Source: Desulfobacterales bacterium
GTDB lineage: Bacteria; Desulfobacterota; Desulfobacteria; Desulfobacterales; JAAELO01
Assembly (NCBI GenBank): GCA_024226555.1
Contig: JAAELO010000386.1
Coordinates: 1 to 64,000 of the forward strand
Direction: 5' to 3'
DNA length: 64,000 bases
A model generated the notes under the pieces. That model saw nothing but the letters and a program-made list of their open reading frames with translations. It was not told the origin of the DNA and searched no databases. Shown here piece by piece: positions 7,887 to 16,902 of the stretch; within the stretch, counting starts at the first letter, position 1; the number at the start of each line of letters is the position of its first letter. Position numbers and translations under genes: made by a program.

Positions 7887-8608
7887 ATTTAGAAATCTTT
7901 AAAAATCAAAACTGGGAAATCAGAGTTTTGGATAAAGCAGGAGAATTCTGGTTTGTAGCTTCTGATGTCGCTAAAATATTGGGTTACGCGAGAACAGGAA
8001 GTGCAATAGATTGTCATTGCAAAAGGCAACGCACTGCCTCGAAGCAGAATGGTGGTTTCATGTCTATTATTCCTGAATCTGATATTTACAGACTGATTGC
8101 AAGGTCAAAACTTCCTTCTGCAGAAAAATTTGAGAGCTGGGTAATGGAAGAAATCCTACCCTCGATTCGGAAACATGGTTTATGCGCAACACCTCAAAAA
8201 ATAAAAGAGTTAGTTGAAAATCCAGACTTGATTATTGAAATAGCTCAGAAGTTAAAAACAGAGCTAAAAGAGAAAGAGATGCTAAAGCAACTCTTTGAAA
8301 TTGAACAACCACGTATTCAGTTTGCCAAAACTATTGAAGGTTCAGACAGCAATATCTCCATGGGGCAAATGGCAAAACTCAACGGCAAAATTGGCAGAAA
8401 CAAGCTATTCAGTAAGCTCAGAGAGGTAAAAATATTGATGAATAACAACATTCCATATCAGAACTATCTTGACAGAGGATACTTTAAGTTGTCTGAGGTC
8501 ATTATTACCAGAACAAAAGGGGATGTTTTGCAACCAGTAACTCTTGTAACCGGCAAAGGTCAGTTATGGCTCAATAATAAAATTGATCAATGGGTACTAA
8601 ACAACTAA
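7883..8608 (+). CDS. Phage antirepressor: BRO-N domain plus KilA-C (ANT) domain
   Basis: The N-terminal 110 residues are a BRO-N DNA-binding domain: FWFVASDVAKILGYARTGSA, then SIIPESDIYRLIARSKLPSAEKFESWV. The C-terminal half (about 120-235) is the KilAC/ANT domain, with ISMGQMAKLNGKIGRNKLFS followed by NNIPYQNYLDRGYFKLSEV. These two-domain proteins usually antagonise phage repressors or regulate lytic genes. The length of 241 is typical. It starts on an ATGA-type overlap with the holin and shares its last 19 bases with the following small frame. It is part of the prophage remnant at 6.5-9.4 kb, and its open frame suggests recent acquisition or retained function. Confidence 0.9.
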   Translation: MNLEIFKNQNWEIRVLDKAGEFWFVASDVAKILGYARTGSAIDCHCKRQRTASKQNGGFMSIIPESDIYRLIARSKLPSAEKFESWVMEEILPSIRKHGLCATPQKIKELVENPDLIIEIAQKLKTELKEKEMLKQLFEIEQPRIQFAKTIEGSDSNISMGQMAKLNGKIGRNKLFSKLREVKILMNNNIPYQNYLDRGYFKLSEVIITRTKGDVLQPVTLVTGKGQLWLNNKIDQWVLNN

Positions 8609-8799
8609 TTCTAATAGAAAAAAGCATCTTAATTGATAGGAAAGGAAATACCTACGATGATAAGAATGCTCCTTTTCCGGAAATACAGATTGCTAAGTAT
8701 ACTCTGGATGGTAATAAATCCGGACATAAAAAAGCTAAGCAAATTATTTCATTCGTACTTGGTTCTAAGGTTATGGATATAAAAAGAGGTCGAGTATGA
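8590..8799 (+). CDS. Small protein of unknown function in the prophage remnant
   Basis: This 69-residue basic protein overlaps the end of the antirepressor gene by 19 bases, and its stop overlaps the next start in ATGA. The tight packing on both sides is the main argument that it is real. The sequence (SILIDRKGNTYDDKNAPFPE, then GHKKAKQIISFVLGSK) has no membrane span and no motif that I recognise. Confidence 0.5.
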   Translation: MGTKQLILIEKSILIDRKGNTYDDKNAPFPEIQIAKYTLDGNKSGHKKAKQIISFVLGSKVMDIKRGRV

Positions 8800-8918
8800 T
8801 TGGTAAAATAATTCACAGAATAGGGCTCTTATTTGCAGCAATGGTAATGGTTGCAACATTTATAATAACCGGATTAATAAACGCTTTCGTACGGATAATT
8901 GAGAAATGGGAAAAGTAA
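8796..8918 (+). CDS. 40-residue single-span membrane peptide in the prophage remnant
   Basis: A short frame starts in ATGA overlap with the preceding stop and overlaps the next gene start by 13 bases. It encodes one hydrophobic helix (GLLFAAMVMVATFIITGLIN) between basic flanks, ending RIIEKWEK. Small spans of this kind occur as spanins, antiholins or accessory holins, and the position after a holin and antirepressor fits that. The evidence is packing and topology only. Confidence 0.5.
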   Translation: MIGKIIHRIGLLFAAMVMVATFIITGLINAFVRIIEKWEK

Positions 8919-9304
8919 TATTACAAGACGTTGAAATGTGGAACTCTACCTGTCTTCTGTACGCTCTTAACAGAATAGGAATGGGTTACATGTATCCAAT
9001 AGAATATGAAGATCTGTTTAAGTCAGAAGATTTTCAGGTCATGAAGTTTCAGAAAGATAAATTAAAAACTGGTGACTTAATAGTATGGAGCTCTGAATTA
9101 GAAAAACAGTTTATGCCCAACTCTGTTATTAATAATGAAATAATCAGCAATAAAATAACTCGTTGGGTTCATTACGCAGTCTATGAGGGTAAAGGTTATG
9201 TAACTGATTGCTTTAGAACAGAAGAAGGTTCTTACCCGGCAATTAAGAAATATACTCTAAATGACAGGAACAGAGCTACTTTCATATTGAGGAGAAACGC
9301 TTAA
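8906..9304 (+). CDS. Small Cys/His protein, possible NlpC/P60- or CHAP-like cell-wall hydrolase
   Basis: The 132 residues show the order expected of a papain-like NlpC/P60 or CHAP fold: a cysteine at the start of a helix (STCLLYALNRIG), a LKTGDLIVWS strand that resembles the family's 'pGDLvff' signature, and a histidine strand RWVHYAVYEGKGYVTDC. Cys15 and the His of WVHYAV would be the catalytic pair. This would make it a peptidoglycan peptidase of the phage remnant, but I infer it from motif order only. It has no signal peptide. It overlaps the preceding small gene by 13 bases. Confidence 0.5.
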   Translation: MGKVILQDVEMWNSTCLLYALNRIGMGYMYPIEYEDLFKSEDFQVMKFQKDKLKTGDLIVWSSELEKQFMPNSVINNEIISNKITRWVHYAVYEGKGYVTDCFRTEEGSYPAIKKYTLNDRNRATFILRRNA

Positions 9305-9600
9305 ATGCAAATCAGGGTATTTCTCTTTGGTTCTTTTTTCTCTATGTTCCTTTTCCCGCACATGTACTTTTATAAGTAGAGAAATGAAGTAACCAATGTA
9401 TACAGGAATGTTTTTTATAGCTATATCAACTTTAAAACATATCATTATGATAAAAACGTCTTGCAAATTTTGGTTGTTTAGATAGGGAAAATGCAACTGA
9501 TTCAACCTGATTTAGAAGTAAGTAGTAAATTAGCTAAATATCTAAATCATTATAAAACGGGTTTTAAACTCGCTTTATAATTTTTTCCATATAAGAATTC
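9305..9600. other. Gene-poor tail of the prophage remnant
   Basis: Only very short frames are present (24 codons from 9305, 29 codons from 9491). The second ends in an ACGGGTTTTAAACTCGC near-palindrome followed by a T-run, which could be a weak terminator. I see no supportable gene. Confidence 0.4.
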
Positions 9601-9625
9601 CACTATATTTGTCTGTAATTACTTT

Positions 9626-9662
9626 TCATTATGTAATGATTTCTTTTCATGATGAACCATCA
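9626..9662. promoter_or_regulatory. Two dyads upstream of the sigma-54 promoter (possible activator sites)
   Basis: TCATTATGTAATGA (9626-9639) and TGATGAACCATCA (9650-9662) are dyad-symmetric and lie about 75-110 bases upstream of the -24 element, where enhancer-binding activators commonly bind. This assignment is by position and symmetry only. Confidence 0.35.
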
Positions 9663-9734
9663 TAAACAATCTTAAAACACACCATCCAGAGATATAATCC
9701 ATATAAACAATTGCTTACATATTTATCCTAAATA

Positions 9735-9750
9735 TGGCACGTCGGTTGCA
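9735..9750 (+). promoter_or_regulatory. Consensus sigma-54 (-24/-12) promoter
   Basis: TGGCACGTCGGTTGCA matches the sigma-54 consensus TGGCACG-N4-TTGCA at every defined base, with GG and GC in the right spacing. The start codon of the secreted repeat protein is 77 bases downstream on the same strand. Confidence 0.85.
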
Positions 9751-9826
9751 ACAACTCTGAATAAGAAATTGATAACTTATAAAAAGAATTTAAATTTTCT
9801 AACATATAAAAGGATAGGAAAAAACG

Positions 9827-10558
9827 ATGAACATATTCAAAAAAACAGCAATAGCATTGACTGGAATGGCAGTAATTTTTTTTGGTGTTAATTCAGCATC
9901 GGCAGAATCATTAAAAGAACTTGAGGCAAAATGGGGAACTCCACACAGCGTTAAAGTAATGGCAGATGGTGTTGAAAGAAGAATTTACGGAGAAAAAGAT
10001 GTTGAGATTGGTTACTTTTACTTCATGGTAAAAAATGGACAGGTTGTTGATAGCGGAACAACTCAAACTATAGATAAAGTCGTAAAAACAACAAATACTC
10101 ACAAGCTAAGCGGTTTGATGTCATCTTACTTTAAAACAAACAAAACCAAAGTTGCTGATCTTACAGCAAAGTATGGTGAGCCCGTAAACAAGAGTACATA
10201 TGATAATGGTATGGAAAGACTTGTATATGGACCTGCTGATGCAGAAGCTGGATATAACGTATTTGTTGTTATGAATGGAACTGTTATTGACCAGGGAAGA
10301 ACTAATATTCTTGTGGAAGATGCAAAGGAAGTTGATGGACCATACGTAAGTCCATTCATGGCTAACTGGTACAAAAACCACCCAAAAAACCTTGCTTTCC
10401 TAAACAAAAAATATGGAAAAGCAGTAAGTGTTAAAGAGTACAAAAACGGATTGAAAAAAATGGTTTTCGGTTCAAAAGATTCAGAAACTGGCTACAACTT
10501 CTTCATCATTAAGAATGAACAGGTTATAGACAGAGGATTCCAAAATTCACAGTCATAA
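9827..10558 (+). CDS. Secreted protein made of three tandem BamE/SmpA-like repeats
   Basis: A 243-residue protein with a clear signal peptide (cleavage after ASA, residue 26). The mature part is three copies of a roughly 53-residue unit spaced about 79 residues apart: LEAKWGTP..ERRIYG..GYFYFMVKNGQVVDSG, LTAKYGEP..ERLVYG..GYNVFVVMNGTVIDQG, and LNKKYGKA..KKMVFG..GYNFFIIKNEQVIDRG. The pattern (L..KYG.P, then YG, then a strand ending in NG.V.D.G) resembles the BLIP/SmpA-OmlA fold of small envelope proteins that bind other proteins. I do not recognise a named family. A perfect sigma-54 promoter drives it and a strong terminator follows, so it is a monocistronic, tightly regulated gene. Confidence 0.8.
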   Translation: MNIFKKTAIALTGMAVIFFGVNSASAESLKELEAKWGTPHSVKVMADGVERRIYGEKDVEIGYFYFMVKNGQVVDSGTTQTIDKVVKTTNTHKLSGLMSSYFKTNKTKVADLTAKYGEPVNKSTYDNGMERLVYGPADAEAGYNVFVVMNGTVIDQGRTNILVEDAKEVDGPYVSPFMANWYKNHPKNLAFLNKKYGKAVSVKEYKNGLKKMVFGSKDSETGYNFFIIKNEQVIDRGFQNSQS

Positions 10559-10606
10559 GATAGATAAGTTACTTTGTTCAACCTGATCTTATGAAATTAC
10601 ATTAAA

Positions 10607-10641
10607 CGCCATATCACCCTTCAAGAAGATATGGCGTTTTT
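10607..10641. terminator. Terminator between convergent genes
   Basis: CGCCATATC and GATATGGCG form a perfect 9-bp stem with a 12-base loop, then TTTTT. It separates the repeat protein gene from the chemoreceptor gene on the opposite strand. Confidence 0.85.
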
Positions 10642-10663
10642 CTGTTTATTCAAAATAACTCCT

Positions 10664-12148
10664 CTAAAAACTAGTAGCTTTACTAATTGCAATTTCAGTT
10701 GAGAACTCTTTTTCCTTATCTGAAAAATCCCTTTTGTCGTTTACTCCTTCCAGAGTATGGACTAAAGCTTTAACAATTCCATTCATCTCCACAGCCTGTG
10801 CACTCATCTCCTCAGCAGCACTTGCTGATTCTTCAGAAATAGCAGCAGTATTTTGAACTACCTGATCCATTGCAGCGACAGCTCGGTTGATTTGGTCTAT
10901 GCCATCAGCCTGCTCCTTTGAAGCAGTGGAAATTTCTTCAATCAATGTTCCGGCTTTTCCGCTTGAATCTGTTACCTCTGTAAAGGCCTGATTTGCAGTA
11001 TTCACTATATCTGTTCCTGTTGATATTTTCTCAACAGTACCCTCAATAAGTGAAGTAGTACTATTTGCAGCTTCTGCAGCACGTAGAGCGAGATTTCTAA
11101 CCTCATCGGCAACCACAGCAAAACCAGCCCCAACGTCACCAGCCCTCGCTGCTTCGACTGCTGCATTTAGAGCTAAAAGATTTGTCTGAAAAGCAATTTC
11201 ATCTATAGTTTTTATAATTTGGAATGTTTCTTCACTTGCTCTTGATATTTCATCCATTGAATCCACTAATTGACCCATTGCATCATTAGCTTTCACAACA
11301 ATTTGTCTCGTTCCTTTCATGATATCATTTGCACTGGCTGCATTTTCAGCATTCAATTTTGTCATAGCAGACATCTCTTCAATTGATGCGGAGGATTCTT
11401 CAAGGGAAGCAGCCTGGCTTGAGGAACCATCTGCAAGTGATTGGCTGGAGGAAGCAATTGAGCCTGATCCTTCTGAAACCTGACTTGCCGCGTTGTTTAA
11501 ATTATTCACTATGTCATATAATCTCCTGGTTATTTTTAGAATTATTAAAAATGAGATCAATATTGATATAATAGATATTAAAACACCGATAACCTGCATC
11601 ATTATCAATAATTTGATTTTGTTTTCTGATTGTTTTTGCATCATTCCAACTGCTTTGTCCATAGCTTTAAGTAAAGGAACATTATTTTTTAGAATCCAGT
11701 CCATTTTTACTTTAGTTGCATTTGGTTTATCTAAAACGGTGTTCATCTGCCCGTAAAATGCATCCCACATTACCCTGACTTTTTTAAGTTGTGTATATGC
11801 AGGTTCTTCAGCGCGAGGGCAAAATCTGTTTTTATTATCTGAAGGATTTAAAGTTAAAGGGGCATTGCCTGATTCTGTAAGAGCCAATAGAGTCTTGTCA
11901 AAAACTCTCATCGTATTTTTAACAGAAGCTGAAAGTTCTTTACTTTCCTCTCCTTTTTTTCCATTCATCTGGTAAACCAGAATCTCTTTAGTCATCTTTT
12001 GAGATAGCATCCTTTGTCTTCCAGCAAGGTTGATCACAAGTCCATCATCCTTTTGCATTCCTGTAATCCATAAGGTTCCGACAAACATTCCTGCAACAAT
12101 TGCAGATAATACGATTACAGGAGCAAGAAGCTTTAATTTCATGTTCAT
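10664..12148 (-). CDS. Methyl-accepting chemotaxis protein with PilJ-type sensor domain
   Basis: A 494-residue chemoreceptor. It has an N-terminal membrane span (about 7-29), then a PilJ/NarX-type helical sensor with the signature INLAGRQRMLSQKMTKE. A second span lies at about 183-206. The coiled-coil signalling domain follows, with its conserved hairpin tip (IDEIAFQTNLLALNAAVEAA, then GFAVVADEVRNLA). A canonical HAMP is not obvious between TM2 and the signalling domain. Glutamine/glutamate pairs such as SSQAASLEES could be methylation sites. The C-terminal end lacks a CheR-tethering pentapeptide. No che genes are nearby. It would report small periplasmic ligands to the CheA array. Confidence 0.93.
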   Translation of the reverse strand: MNMKLKLLAPVIVLSAIVAGMFVGTLWITGMQKDDGLVINLAGRQRMLSQKMTKEILVYQMNGKKGEESKELSASVKNTMRVFDKTLLALTESGNAPLTLNPSDNKNRFCPRAEEPAYTQLKKVRVMWDAFYGQMNTVLDKPNATKVKMDWILKNNVPLLKAMDKAVGMMQKQSENKIKLLIMMQVIGVLISIISILISFLIILKITRRLYDIVNNLNNAASQVSEGSGSIASSSQSLADGSSSQAASLEESSASIEEMSAMTKLNAENAASANDIMKGTRQIVVKANDAMGQLVDSMDEISRASEETFQIIKTIDEIAFQTNLLALNAAVEAARAGDVGAGFAVVADEVRNLALRAAEAANSTTSLIEGTVEKISTGTDIVNTANQAFTEVTDSSGKAGTLIEEISTASKEQADGIDQINRAVAAMDQVVQNTAAISEESASAAEEMSAQAVEMNGIVKALVHTLEGVNDKRDFSDKEKEFSTEIAISKATSF

Positions 12149-12419
12149 AGAGTACCTCCAAAAATAAATTTTTATTGGCCATGAATTTGTATTTCAGAAT
12201 GAACGGTTTGAAAAGAGATCAGTTTCAATAGAGAATAGCCACGATTTTGCCGTAAAATGTTTTATAAGGCTGGTAATGATTTTTCTAATTTTCTTTATTG
12301 TGTAGTTTAATTTAAGGATATTATATAAAAAAATGAAATATGATTTATTAAACAATATCATAGGGTTATTAAAAGCTCAAGGGGTTTATTTACACCTGAG
12401 GTAAAATATACTGGGTATT

Positions 12420-12707
12420 TCAAATATTTTTCATGTACTCTTCCCATTCAATGGGCAACATCTGTTTTTTCTTATTGTTGCAGTCTTTGCAGGATGTTAC
12501 AAGGTTTCCCTTTGTGGATTTACCACCTCTAACAACGGGGACAAGATGGTCCATGGTGAGTTCTTTTGGTGGGATGTTTGAACTACAGTAGTGACAAAGA
12601 CCTTTATCGCATTTTCTTTTCCACCACTGACTGTTTCTTAGTTCTCTTGCTTTACTTCTTTGTTTCTTTATCTCTCGCTCGTCAATATCAAAATAAAAAG
12701 GGTCCAT
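12420..12707 (-). CDS. HNH endonuclease-family protein
   Basis: The 95-residue protein has the HNH core: CHYCSSN (zinc-binding pair), LTMDHLVPVVRGG with the catalytic histidine, then GNLVTSCKDCNNKKKQM with the second Cys pair and the Asn. It is a compact nuclease of the McrA type found both in phages and as chromosomal genes of unknown role. I chose the ATG at 12707, one base after the era stop with GGA 7 bases ahead; a TTG at 12719 inside era is the alternative. It probably comes from the same transcript as era. Confidence 0.85.
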   Translation of the reverse strand: MDPFYFDIDEREIKKQRSKARELRNSQWWKRKCDKGLCHYCSSNIPPKELTMDHLVPVVRGGKSTKGNLVTSCKDCNNKKKQMLPIEWEEYMKNI

Positions 12708-12708
12708 T

Positions 12709-13596
12709 TTAATATCCAAAATTCCTTAGAGCCCTTGTATCGTTACTCCAGTTTTTCTGAACCCGTACAAAAAGCTTTAGAAGAACTTTGGACTGGACAA
12801 GCTCTTCTATTTCATGCCTTGCATCGGTTCCAATTCTTTTGAGTTTTTCGCCGCCCTTTCCAATTACTATTCCCTTTTGGGAATCTCTTTCAACATGAAT
12901 ACTGGCATGGATTGTTACGAGTTTTTTCTTCTTCTCAAAAGAATCTATTGTAACTGCAATAGAATATGGTATCTCCTGTCCTGTTTGTCTGAAAACTTTT
13001 TCTCTTATCAGCTCTGCAACGATGAATTTTGTTGGAAGATCCGTCAAGGTATCTTCCGGAAACAGTGGAGGTCCTTCTGGTAACATATCCTCAAGAATAT
13101 TTAAAAGCTGATCAACCTGAGTTCCGTGTTTTGCCGAAACCGGTATAACAAATTTGAACTCATATGCACTTGACCATCTTTCGATAATTTCAAGTAATTC
13201 ATGTTTTTTTATCAGATCTATTTTGTTTAGAGCAAGCACAACAGGTTTTTTCTGATTTTTTAACTTGTTAATGATTATTTTTTCAGAATCGGGATCTGGT
13301 GTGGAGACATCTATCAGAAGAAGAATAACATCCACATCTCCAAATGATGATATTGCAGCATCAACCATCATAACATTGAGAGGCGAATTAGCTCTATGAA
13401 CTCCAGGAGTATCGATGAAAACCTGTTGAGATGTTTCTTTATGCACAACTCCCAGGATTCTGTTTCTTGTTGTCTGGGGCTTCTTTGAAGTGATGGATAT
13501 TTTCTGCCCAAGCATTTTGTTTAATAGTGTAGATTTACCGGCATTTGGTGCTCCGGCAATCGATATAAAGCCTGATCTGAATTGTTGTTCTGTCAT
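12709..13596 (-). CDS. era: GTPase Era (16S rRNA maturation)
   Basis: This 295-residue essential GTPase binds the 3' end of 16S rRNA during 30S assembly. It has G1 GAPNAGKST, G3 DTPGVH, G4 NKID and G5 VSAKHG, followed by the type-2 KH domain with VIGKGGEKLKRIG near residue 240. Length and domain order are standard. It lies 2 bases after engB and 1 base before the HNH gene, all on the minus strand. Confidence 0.97.
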   Translation of the reverse strand: MTEQQFRSGFISIAGAPNAGKSTLLNKMLGQKISITSKKPQTTRNRILGVVHKETSQQVFIDTPGVHRANSPLNVMMVDAAISSFGDVDVILLLIDVSTPDPDSEKIIINKLKNQKKPVVLALNKIDLIKKHELLEIIERWSSAYEFKFVIPVSAKHGTQVDQLLNILEDMLPEGPPLFPEDTLTDLPTKFIVAELIREKVFRQTGQEIPYSIAVTIDSFEKKKKLVTIHASIHVERDSQKGIVIGKGGEKLKRIGTDARHEIEELVQSKVLLKLFVRVQKNWSNDTRALRNFGY

Positions 13597-13598
13597 TT

Positions 13599-14204
13599 TT
13601 ACTTTCCCTCTTTGATTGTATCAAGTGCAAGGTAGTGCTCAATTTTATTCCAGAGCACATCTTTACCAAGTCTTGATTTTGATGAGAATAGCGTTAACTC
13701 CTTTTTATCAACCTCAAGGGTTTTCGCTATCTTTTTGTACTGCTTTTCTCTTTGCTGATTTGAAAATTTATCAGCCTTGGTTAAAACAATCAGATATGGG
13801 ATCATGTTTTGATCAAGCCAGTTAATTATATCAAACTCTTCTTTACCAGGAGTTCTTCTGACATCAAGCAGAAGAATAACACATCTTAAAGTTTCTCTTT
13901 TTGTGATGTAGGTTTCGATCATCTGTCCCCAGTCTTTCTTTACTTTCTTAGGTACTTTGGCATATCCATAACCGGGGAGATCTACAAAAGTGAACTCTTT
14001 ATTTATATCAAAAAAATTAATCAACTGAGTTCTTCCAGGTGTGGAACTTGTTTTAACAAGTTTCTTTCTGTTAAGCAGTGTATTAATCAGTGAAGATTTT
14101 CCAACATTAGATCTTCCTGCAAAAGCAACTTCAGGAAGAGATGCTTTCGGATAGTGTTCAGGATTAACTGCACTTGTTACGAATTCAGATGATTTTAATA
14201 TCAT
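13599..14204 (-). CDS. engB: Ribosome biogenesis GTPase EngB (YihA/YsxC)
   Basis: The 201 residues carry G1 GRSNVGKSS, switch region TPGRTQLINFF, G3 DLPGYGYAKVP, G4 TKADK and the G5-like SSKSRLG, all typical of EngB, which assists 50S subunit assembly. The gene lies 3 bases from hisG and 2 from era in a compact minus-strand operon, so two ribosome-assembly GTPases and two histidine genes are probably co-transcribed. Confidence 0.96.
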   Translation of the reverse strand: MILKSSEFVTSAVNPEHYPKASLPEVAFAGRSNVGKSSLINTLLNRKKLVKTSSTPGRTQLINFFDINKEFTFVDLPGYGYAKVPKKVKKDWGQMIETYITKRETLRCVILLLDVRRTPGKEEFDIINWLDQNMIPYLIVLTKADKFSNQQREKQYKKIAKTLEVDKKELTLFSSKSRLGKDVLWNKIEHYLALDTIKEGK

Positions 14205-14207
14205 TAT

Positions 14208-15083
14208 TTATACAACCTTATTTAACGGATATTCAATAATTCCTTCAGCTCCACCATTAAGCAGCTTTGGAATGAGATCTCTAACTGAATCTATATCAAT
14301 AACAACTTCAACTGAAAACCAGGTTGAATTGTAAAGATGTGCAACAGTTGGGTGATTTAAACTTGGAAGAATGGAAACAACCTCTTCAATCTTAGACTCA
14401 GGCACATTCATCTTAAGGCCAACCAGTTTTGCTCCTAAAAGTGCTCCTTTAAGAAGCATTGCCATTTGTTCTATTTTCTCACGTTTCTGAGGATCTTCCC
14501 ATGCTTTTTTATTTGCAATAAGCTGAGTATTTGTAAGCATCAGTTCATGAATAACTCTAAGACCGTGAGCTTTAATTGTGCTTTCTGTTTCTGTGATTTC
14601 AACAATAGCATCAGCTAAACCAGATACAACCTTTGCTTCTGTTGCACCCCATGAGAATTCAACATTTACGTTAATTCCAAGCTCTTTGAAGTATCTCTTT
14701 GTGAAACCAACAAGCTCAGTTGAAACCTTCTTTCCTTCAAGATCTTCAAGTTTTTTAACCGGAGAATCTGAAGCAACAGCAAGAACCCATCTTGCTGGTC
14801 TTGCGCTTACTTTTGAGTATACAAGATCAGCAACAACATGCACATCTGACTGATGCTCAGCGATCCAGTCTTTACCAGTTAGACCAACATCAAGGGTTCC
14901 CTCTTCAATGTTTAAGGACATCTCCTGTGCGCGGCAAAGAGCACAATCAATAGTAGGGTCATTAATATCCGGAAAATAGCTTCTTCCGTTCACATTAATC
15001 TCCCAACCTGATCTTTTAAATAATGCTATTGTTGAGTTCTGTAAACTTCCTTTTGGGATACCTAATTTTAATTTATCACTCAT
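14208..15083 (-). CDS. hisG: ATP phosphoribosyltransferase (long form)
   Basis: The enzyme catalyses the first step of histidine synthesis (ATP + PRPP to phosphoribosyl-ATP). At 291 residues it is the long, homohexameric form: a periplasmic-binding-like catalytic part ([49 protein letters not shown]) and the C-terminal ACT-like regulatory domain that binds histidine (residues about 215-291, [19 protein letters not shown]). No HisZ is needed. The start overlaps the hisI stop by 4 bases. Confidence 0.96.
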   Translation of the reverse strand: MSDKLKLGIPKGSLQNSTIALFKRSGWEINVNGRSYFPDINDPTIDCALCRAQEMSLNIEEGTLDVGLTGKDWIAEHQSDVHVVADLVYSKVSARPARWVLAVASDSPVKKLEDLEGKKVSTELVGFTKRYFKELGINVNVEFSWGATEAKVVSGLADAIVEITETESTIKAHGLRVIHELMLTNTQLIANKKAWEDPQKREKIEQMAMLLKGALLGAKLVGLKMNVPESKIEEVVSILPSLNHPTVAHLYNSTWFSVEVVIDIDSVRDLIPKLLNGGAEGIIEYPLNKVV

Positions 15084-15454
15084 TTTTTGTAAACCTCATC
15101 CGGATTAAAAACAGGTTCCCCTGTTACAATTATTTCGTTATTCTCAATTTTCTGATAAAAACAGCTAATATGACCTGTGTGACATGCAGCTTTACCAATC
15201 TGGTCAACTTTCAGTAAGACTGTGTCATTATCACAATCGATCCTAACTTCCTTTACTATTTGGGTATTGCCGCTCGTTTCACCCTTAATCCATAATTTAT
15301 TTCTGGATCTGCTATAGTATGTAGCTTTGCCTGAAGATAGCGTTAATTCAAAAGCCTCTTTGTTCATGTATGCCAACATCAAAACATCGCCAGTCTCTTC
15401 ATCCTGAACAATTACAGGCAACAATCCGTTACTGTTAAACTTTAGGTCAATCAT
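15080..15454 (-). CDS. hisI: Phosphoribosyl-AMP cyclohydrolase
   Basis: This 124-residue stand-alone HisI opens the adenine ring of phosphoribosyl-AMP. Its metal and substrate residues are visible in [28 protein letters not shown], the Asp/Cys segment [14 protein letters not shown] and the zinc motif [10 protein letters not shown]. There is no fused HisE domain. It is the first gene of the hisI-hisG-engB-era-HNH string. Confidence 0.96.
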   Translation of the reverse strand: MIDLKFNSNGLLPVIVQDEETGDVLMLAYMNKEAFELTLSSGKATYYSRSRNKLWIKGETSGNTQIVKEVRIDCDNDTVLLKVDQIGKAACHTGHISCFYQKIENNEIIVTGEPVFNPDEVYKK

Positions 15455-15595
15455 CTTTTTTTACCTTAAAATTTGTTAATATTTCAATCACTTGAAAGAA
15501 TCAGATTAAATAACTCAAATCATGATAATTCTCAAGTGTTTTTAGAAAAAAGATTATCGGATATTTCTAAACACCTTTAAATTAAGGGAATCTCT

Positions 15596-15714
15596 AATAA
15601 TTAGATTTTTTGATGAAATACAAGGCTGAGAAAAAAACAATGGGTTGATTTTACCACAGTTGTTTTTTTTGAAAAAGCAGTATTTCGCAAAAAGATCAGT
15701 TATTAGAGATTCCC
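15596..15714. mobile_element. MITE copy with 4-bp duplication TTAA
   Basis: The 119-bp element runs from GGGAATCTCTAATAATTAGA to CAGTTATTAGAGATTCCC. TTAA flanks it at 15592-15595 and 15715-15718. Confidence 0.9.
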
Positions 15715-15940
15715 TTAAAGGATTAAAAGATAATGGGTTATGTACATTTTATTATCTTTAACCCAAACTTTAGTTTAAATACTGTAATGGATATTACAAA
15801 TTTTAGGTGCTTGACCTCAAAACTTAAATTCATTAATATGAAAATGAAATAAAAAGATATAATAAACTCTGAGTTGAAAGTTCATAATTTAACATTTGCA
15901 ACATTAGACAAAAAATAATTTCTTAACTGAATTAGATATT

Positions 15941-16094
15941 GGGAACCTAATAATTAGATTTTTTGATGAAAAACAAGGCATAACAAAAAACAACAGGTTG
16001 ATTCGTTTATAAAAAAGGTTTTATTTTATAAAGTTACAGTTTTATTATTGTTATATCTGTGTTTCGCAAAAGGATCAGTTATTTAGAGACTCCC
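15941..16094. mobile_element. MITE copy, long variant
   Basis: GGGAACCTAATAATTAGA to TTATTTAGAGACTCCC, enlarged by TTCGTTTATAAAAAAGG-type AT modules. With the copy at 15596-15714 it fills most of the 700-bp gap between hisI and the next gene. I see no gene in the gap. Confidence 0.8.
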
Positions 16095-16152
16095 TTAAGA
16101 AGTACGATCAAAAGTCAGTTCCCTATTAACATTTTCCGGGATTTTATAAAAA

Positions 16153-16902
16153 ATGAAAAAAACATTAATCTCATTAATGATTATATTTGTAACACTTTTA
16201 ATACCATATTCTCTAACTGCAAAAGACATATTAACAATTAATCATTCATATTTTGAACCATATGTCTGGGCTGAAGCAGATGAAATTTCACAAGGTATTT
16301 ATGTGGATATCATTAAGGAGGTTATAGAAAAAAATATGGGTATTCAGGTCAGGTTTCAGAACTATCCATGGATTCGAGCACAAAACAATGTGCAGTTTGG
16401 TGTTGATGATGGATTTATTACTGTACCAACAGAAAAGAGATTATTATACACAAACACCCATAAAATACCGATTATTAATGAGTATATTGGAGTTTTTACT
16501 ACCAATAATAATCCAATTATCAAAAAATTATTAAATGCAAAAACAGTTAAAGAACTAAAACCATACAGAATAGTATCCTATCTTGGAAATGGGTGGGCCA
16601 GGAAAAACCTTACTGAGCATAATGTTGATTATACAGCTACTGATTTCAAAGTAGCACTAAAAAAACTATCCACTGGAAGGGGAGACCTTTTTGTTGGTTC
16701 AAAATTAGCAACACTTTACATTATGAAAGTGATGAATATTAAAAACCTTAAACTGGTATGTGAGTTACAGGGAAGACTCCCCATGCATCTATGCATAGGC
16801 AATAAATCAAAGTTCAGATATATTCTGAAAAATCTTGATCAAAATATAAATGCCATTGAAAAAAACGGAAGAAAAAGTATGATACTAAAAAAATATCGTT
16901 AG
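16153..16902 (+). CDS. Periplasmic solute-binding protein (family 3-like)
   Basis: A 249-residue exported protein with a signal peptide ending near residue 23 (SLTAKD). The mature part has the two-lobe pattern of small-solute binding proteins: YFEPYVWAEADEISQGIYVD (lobe 1, the usual 'PPF...G.. G...DI'), QNYPWIRAQNNV, a central TVPTEKRLLYTNT stretch and VALKKLSTGRGDLFVGSK. No permease or ATPase adjoins it, so it may serve an orphan or sensory role. The ribosome site (GGGATTTTATAAAAA) is weak. Its TAG stop uses the first G of the following MITE. Confidence 0.75.
   Translation: MKKTLISLMIIFVTLLIPYSLTAKDILTINHSYFEPYVWAEADEISQGIYVDIIKEVIEKNMGIQVRFQNYPWIRAQNNVQFGVDDGFITVPTEKRLLYTNTHKIPIINEYIGVFTTNNNPIIKKLLNAKTVKELKPYRIVSYLGNGWARKNLTEHNVDYTATDFKVALKKLSTGRGDLFVGSKLATLYIMKVMNIKNLKLVCELQGRLPMHLCIGNKSKFRYILKNLDQNINAIEKNGRKSMILKKYR

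Noticed and set aside
9305-9580. Two short frames (24 and 29 codons) after the prophage genes
   Set aside because: No ribosome site or conserved feature; kept only as part of the gene-poor tail.
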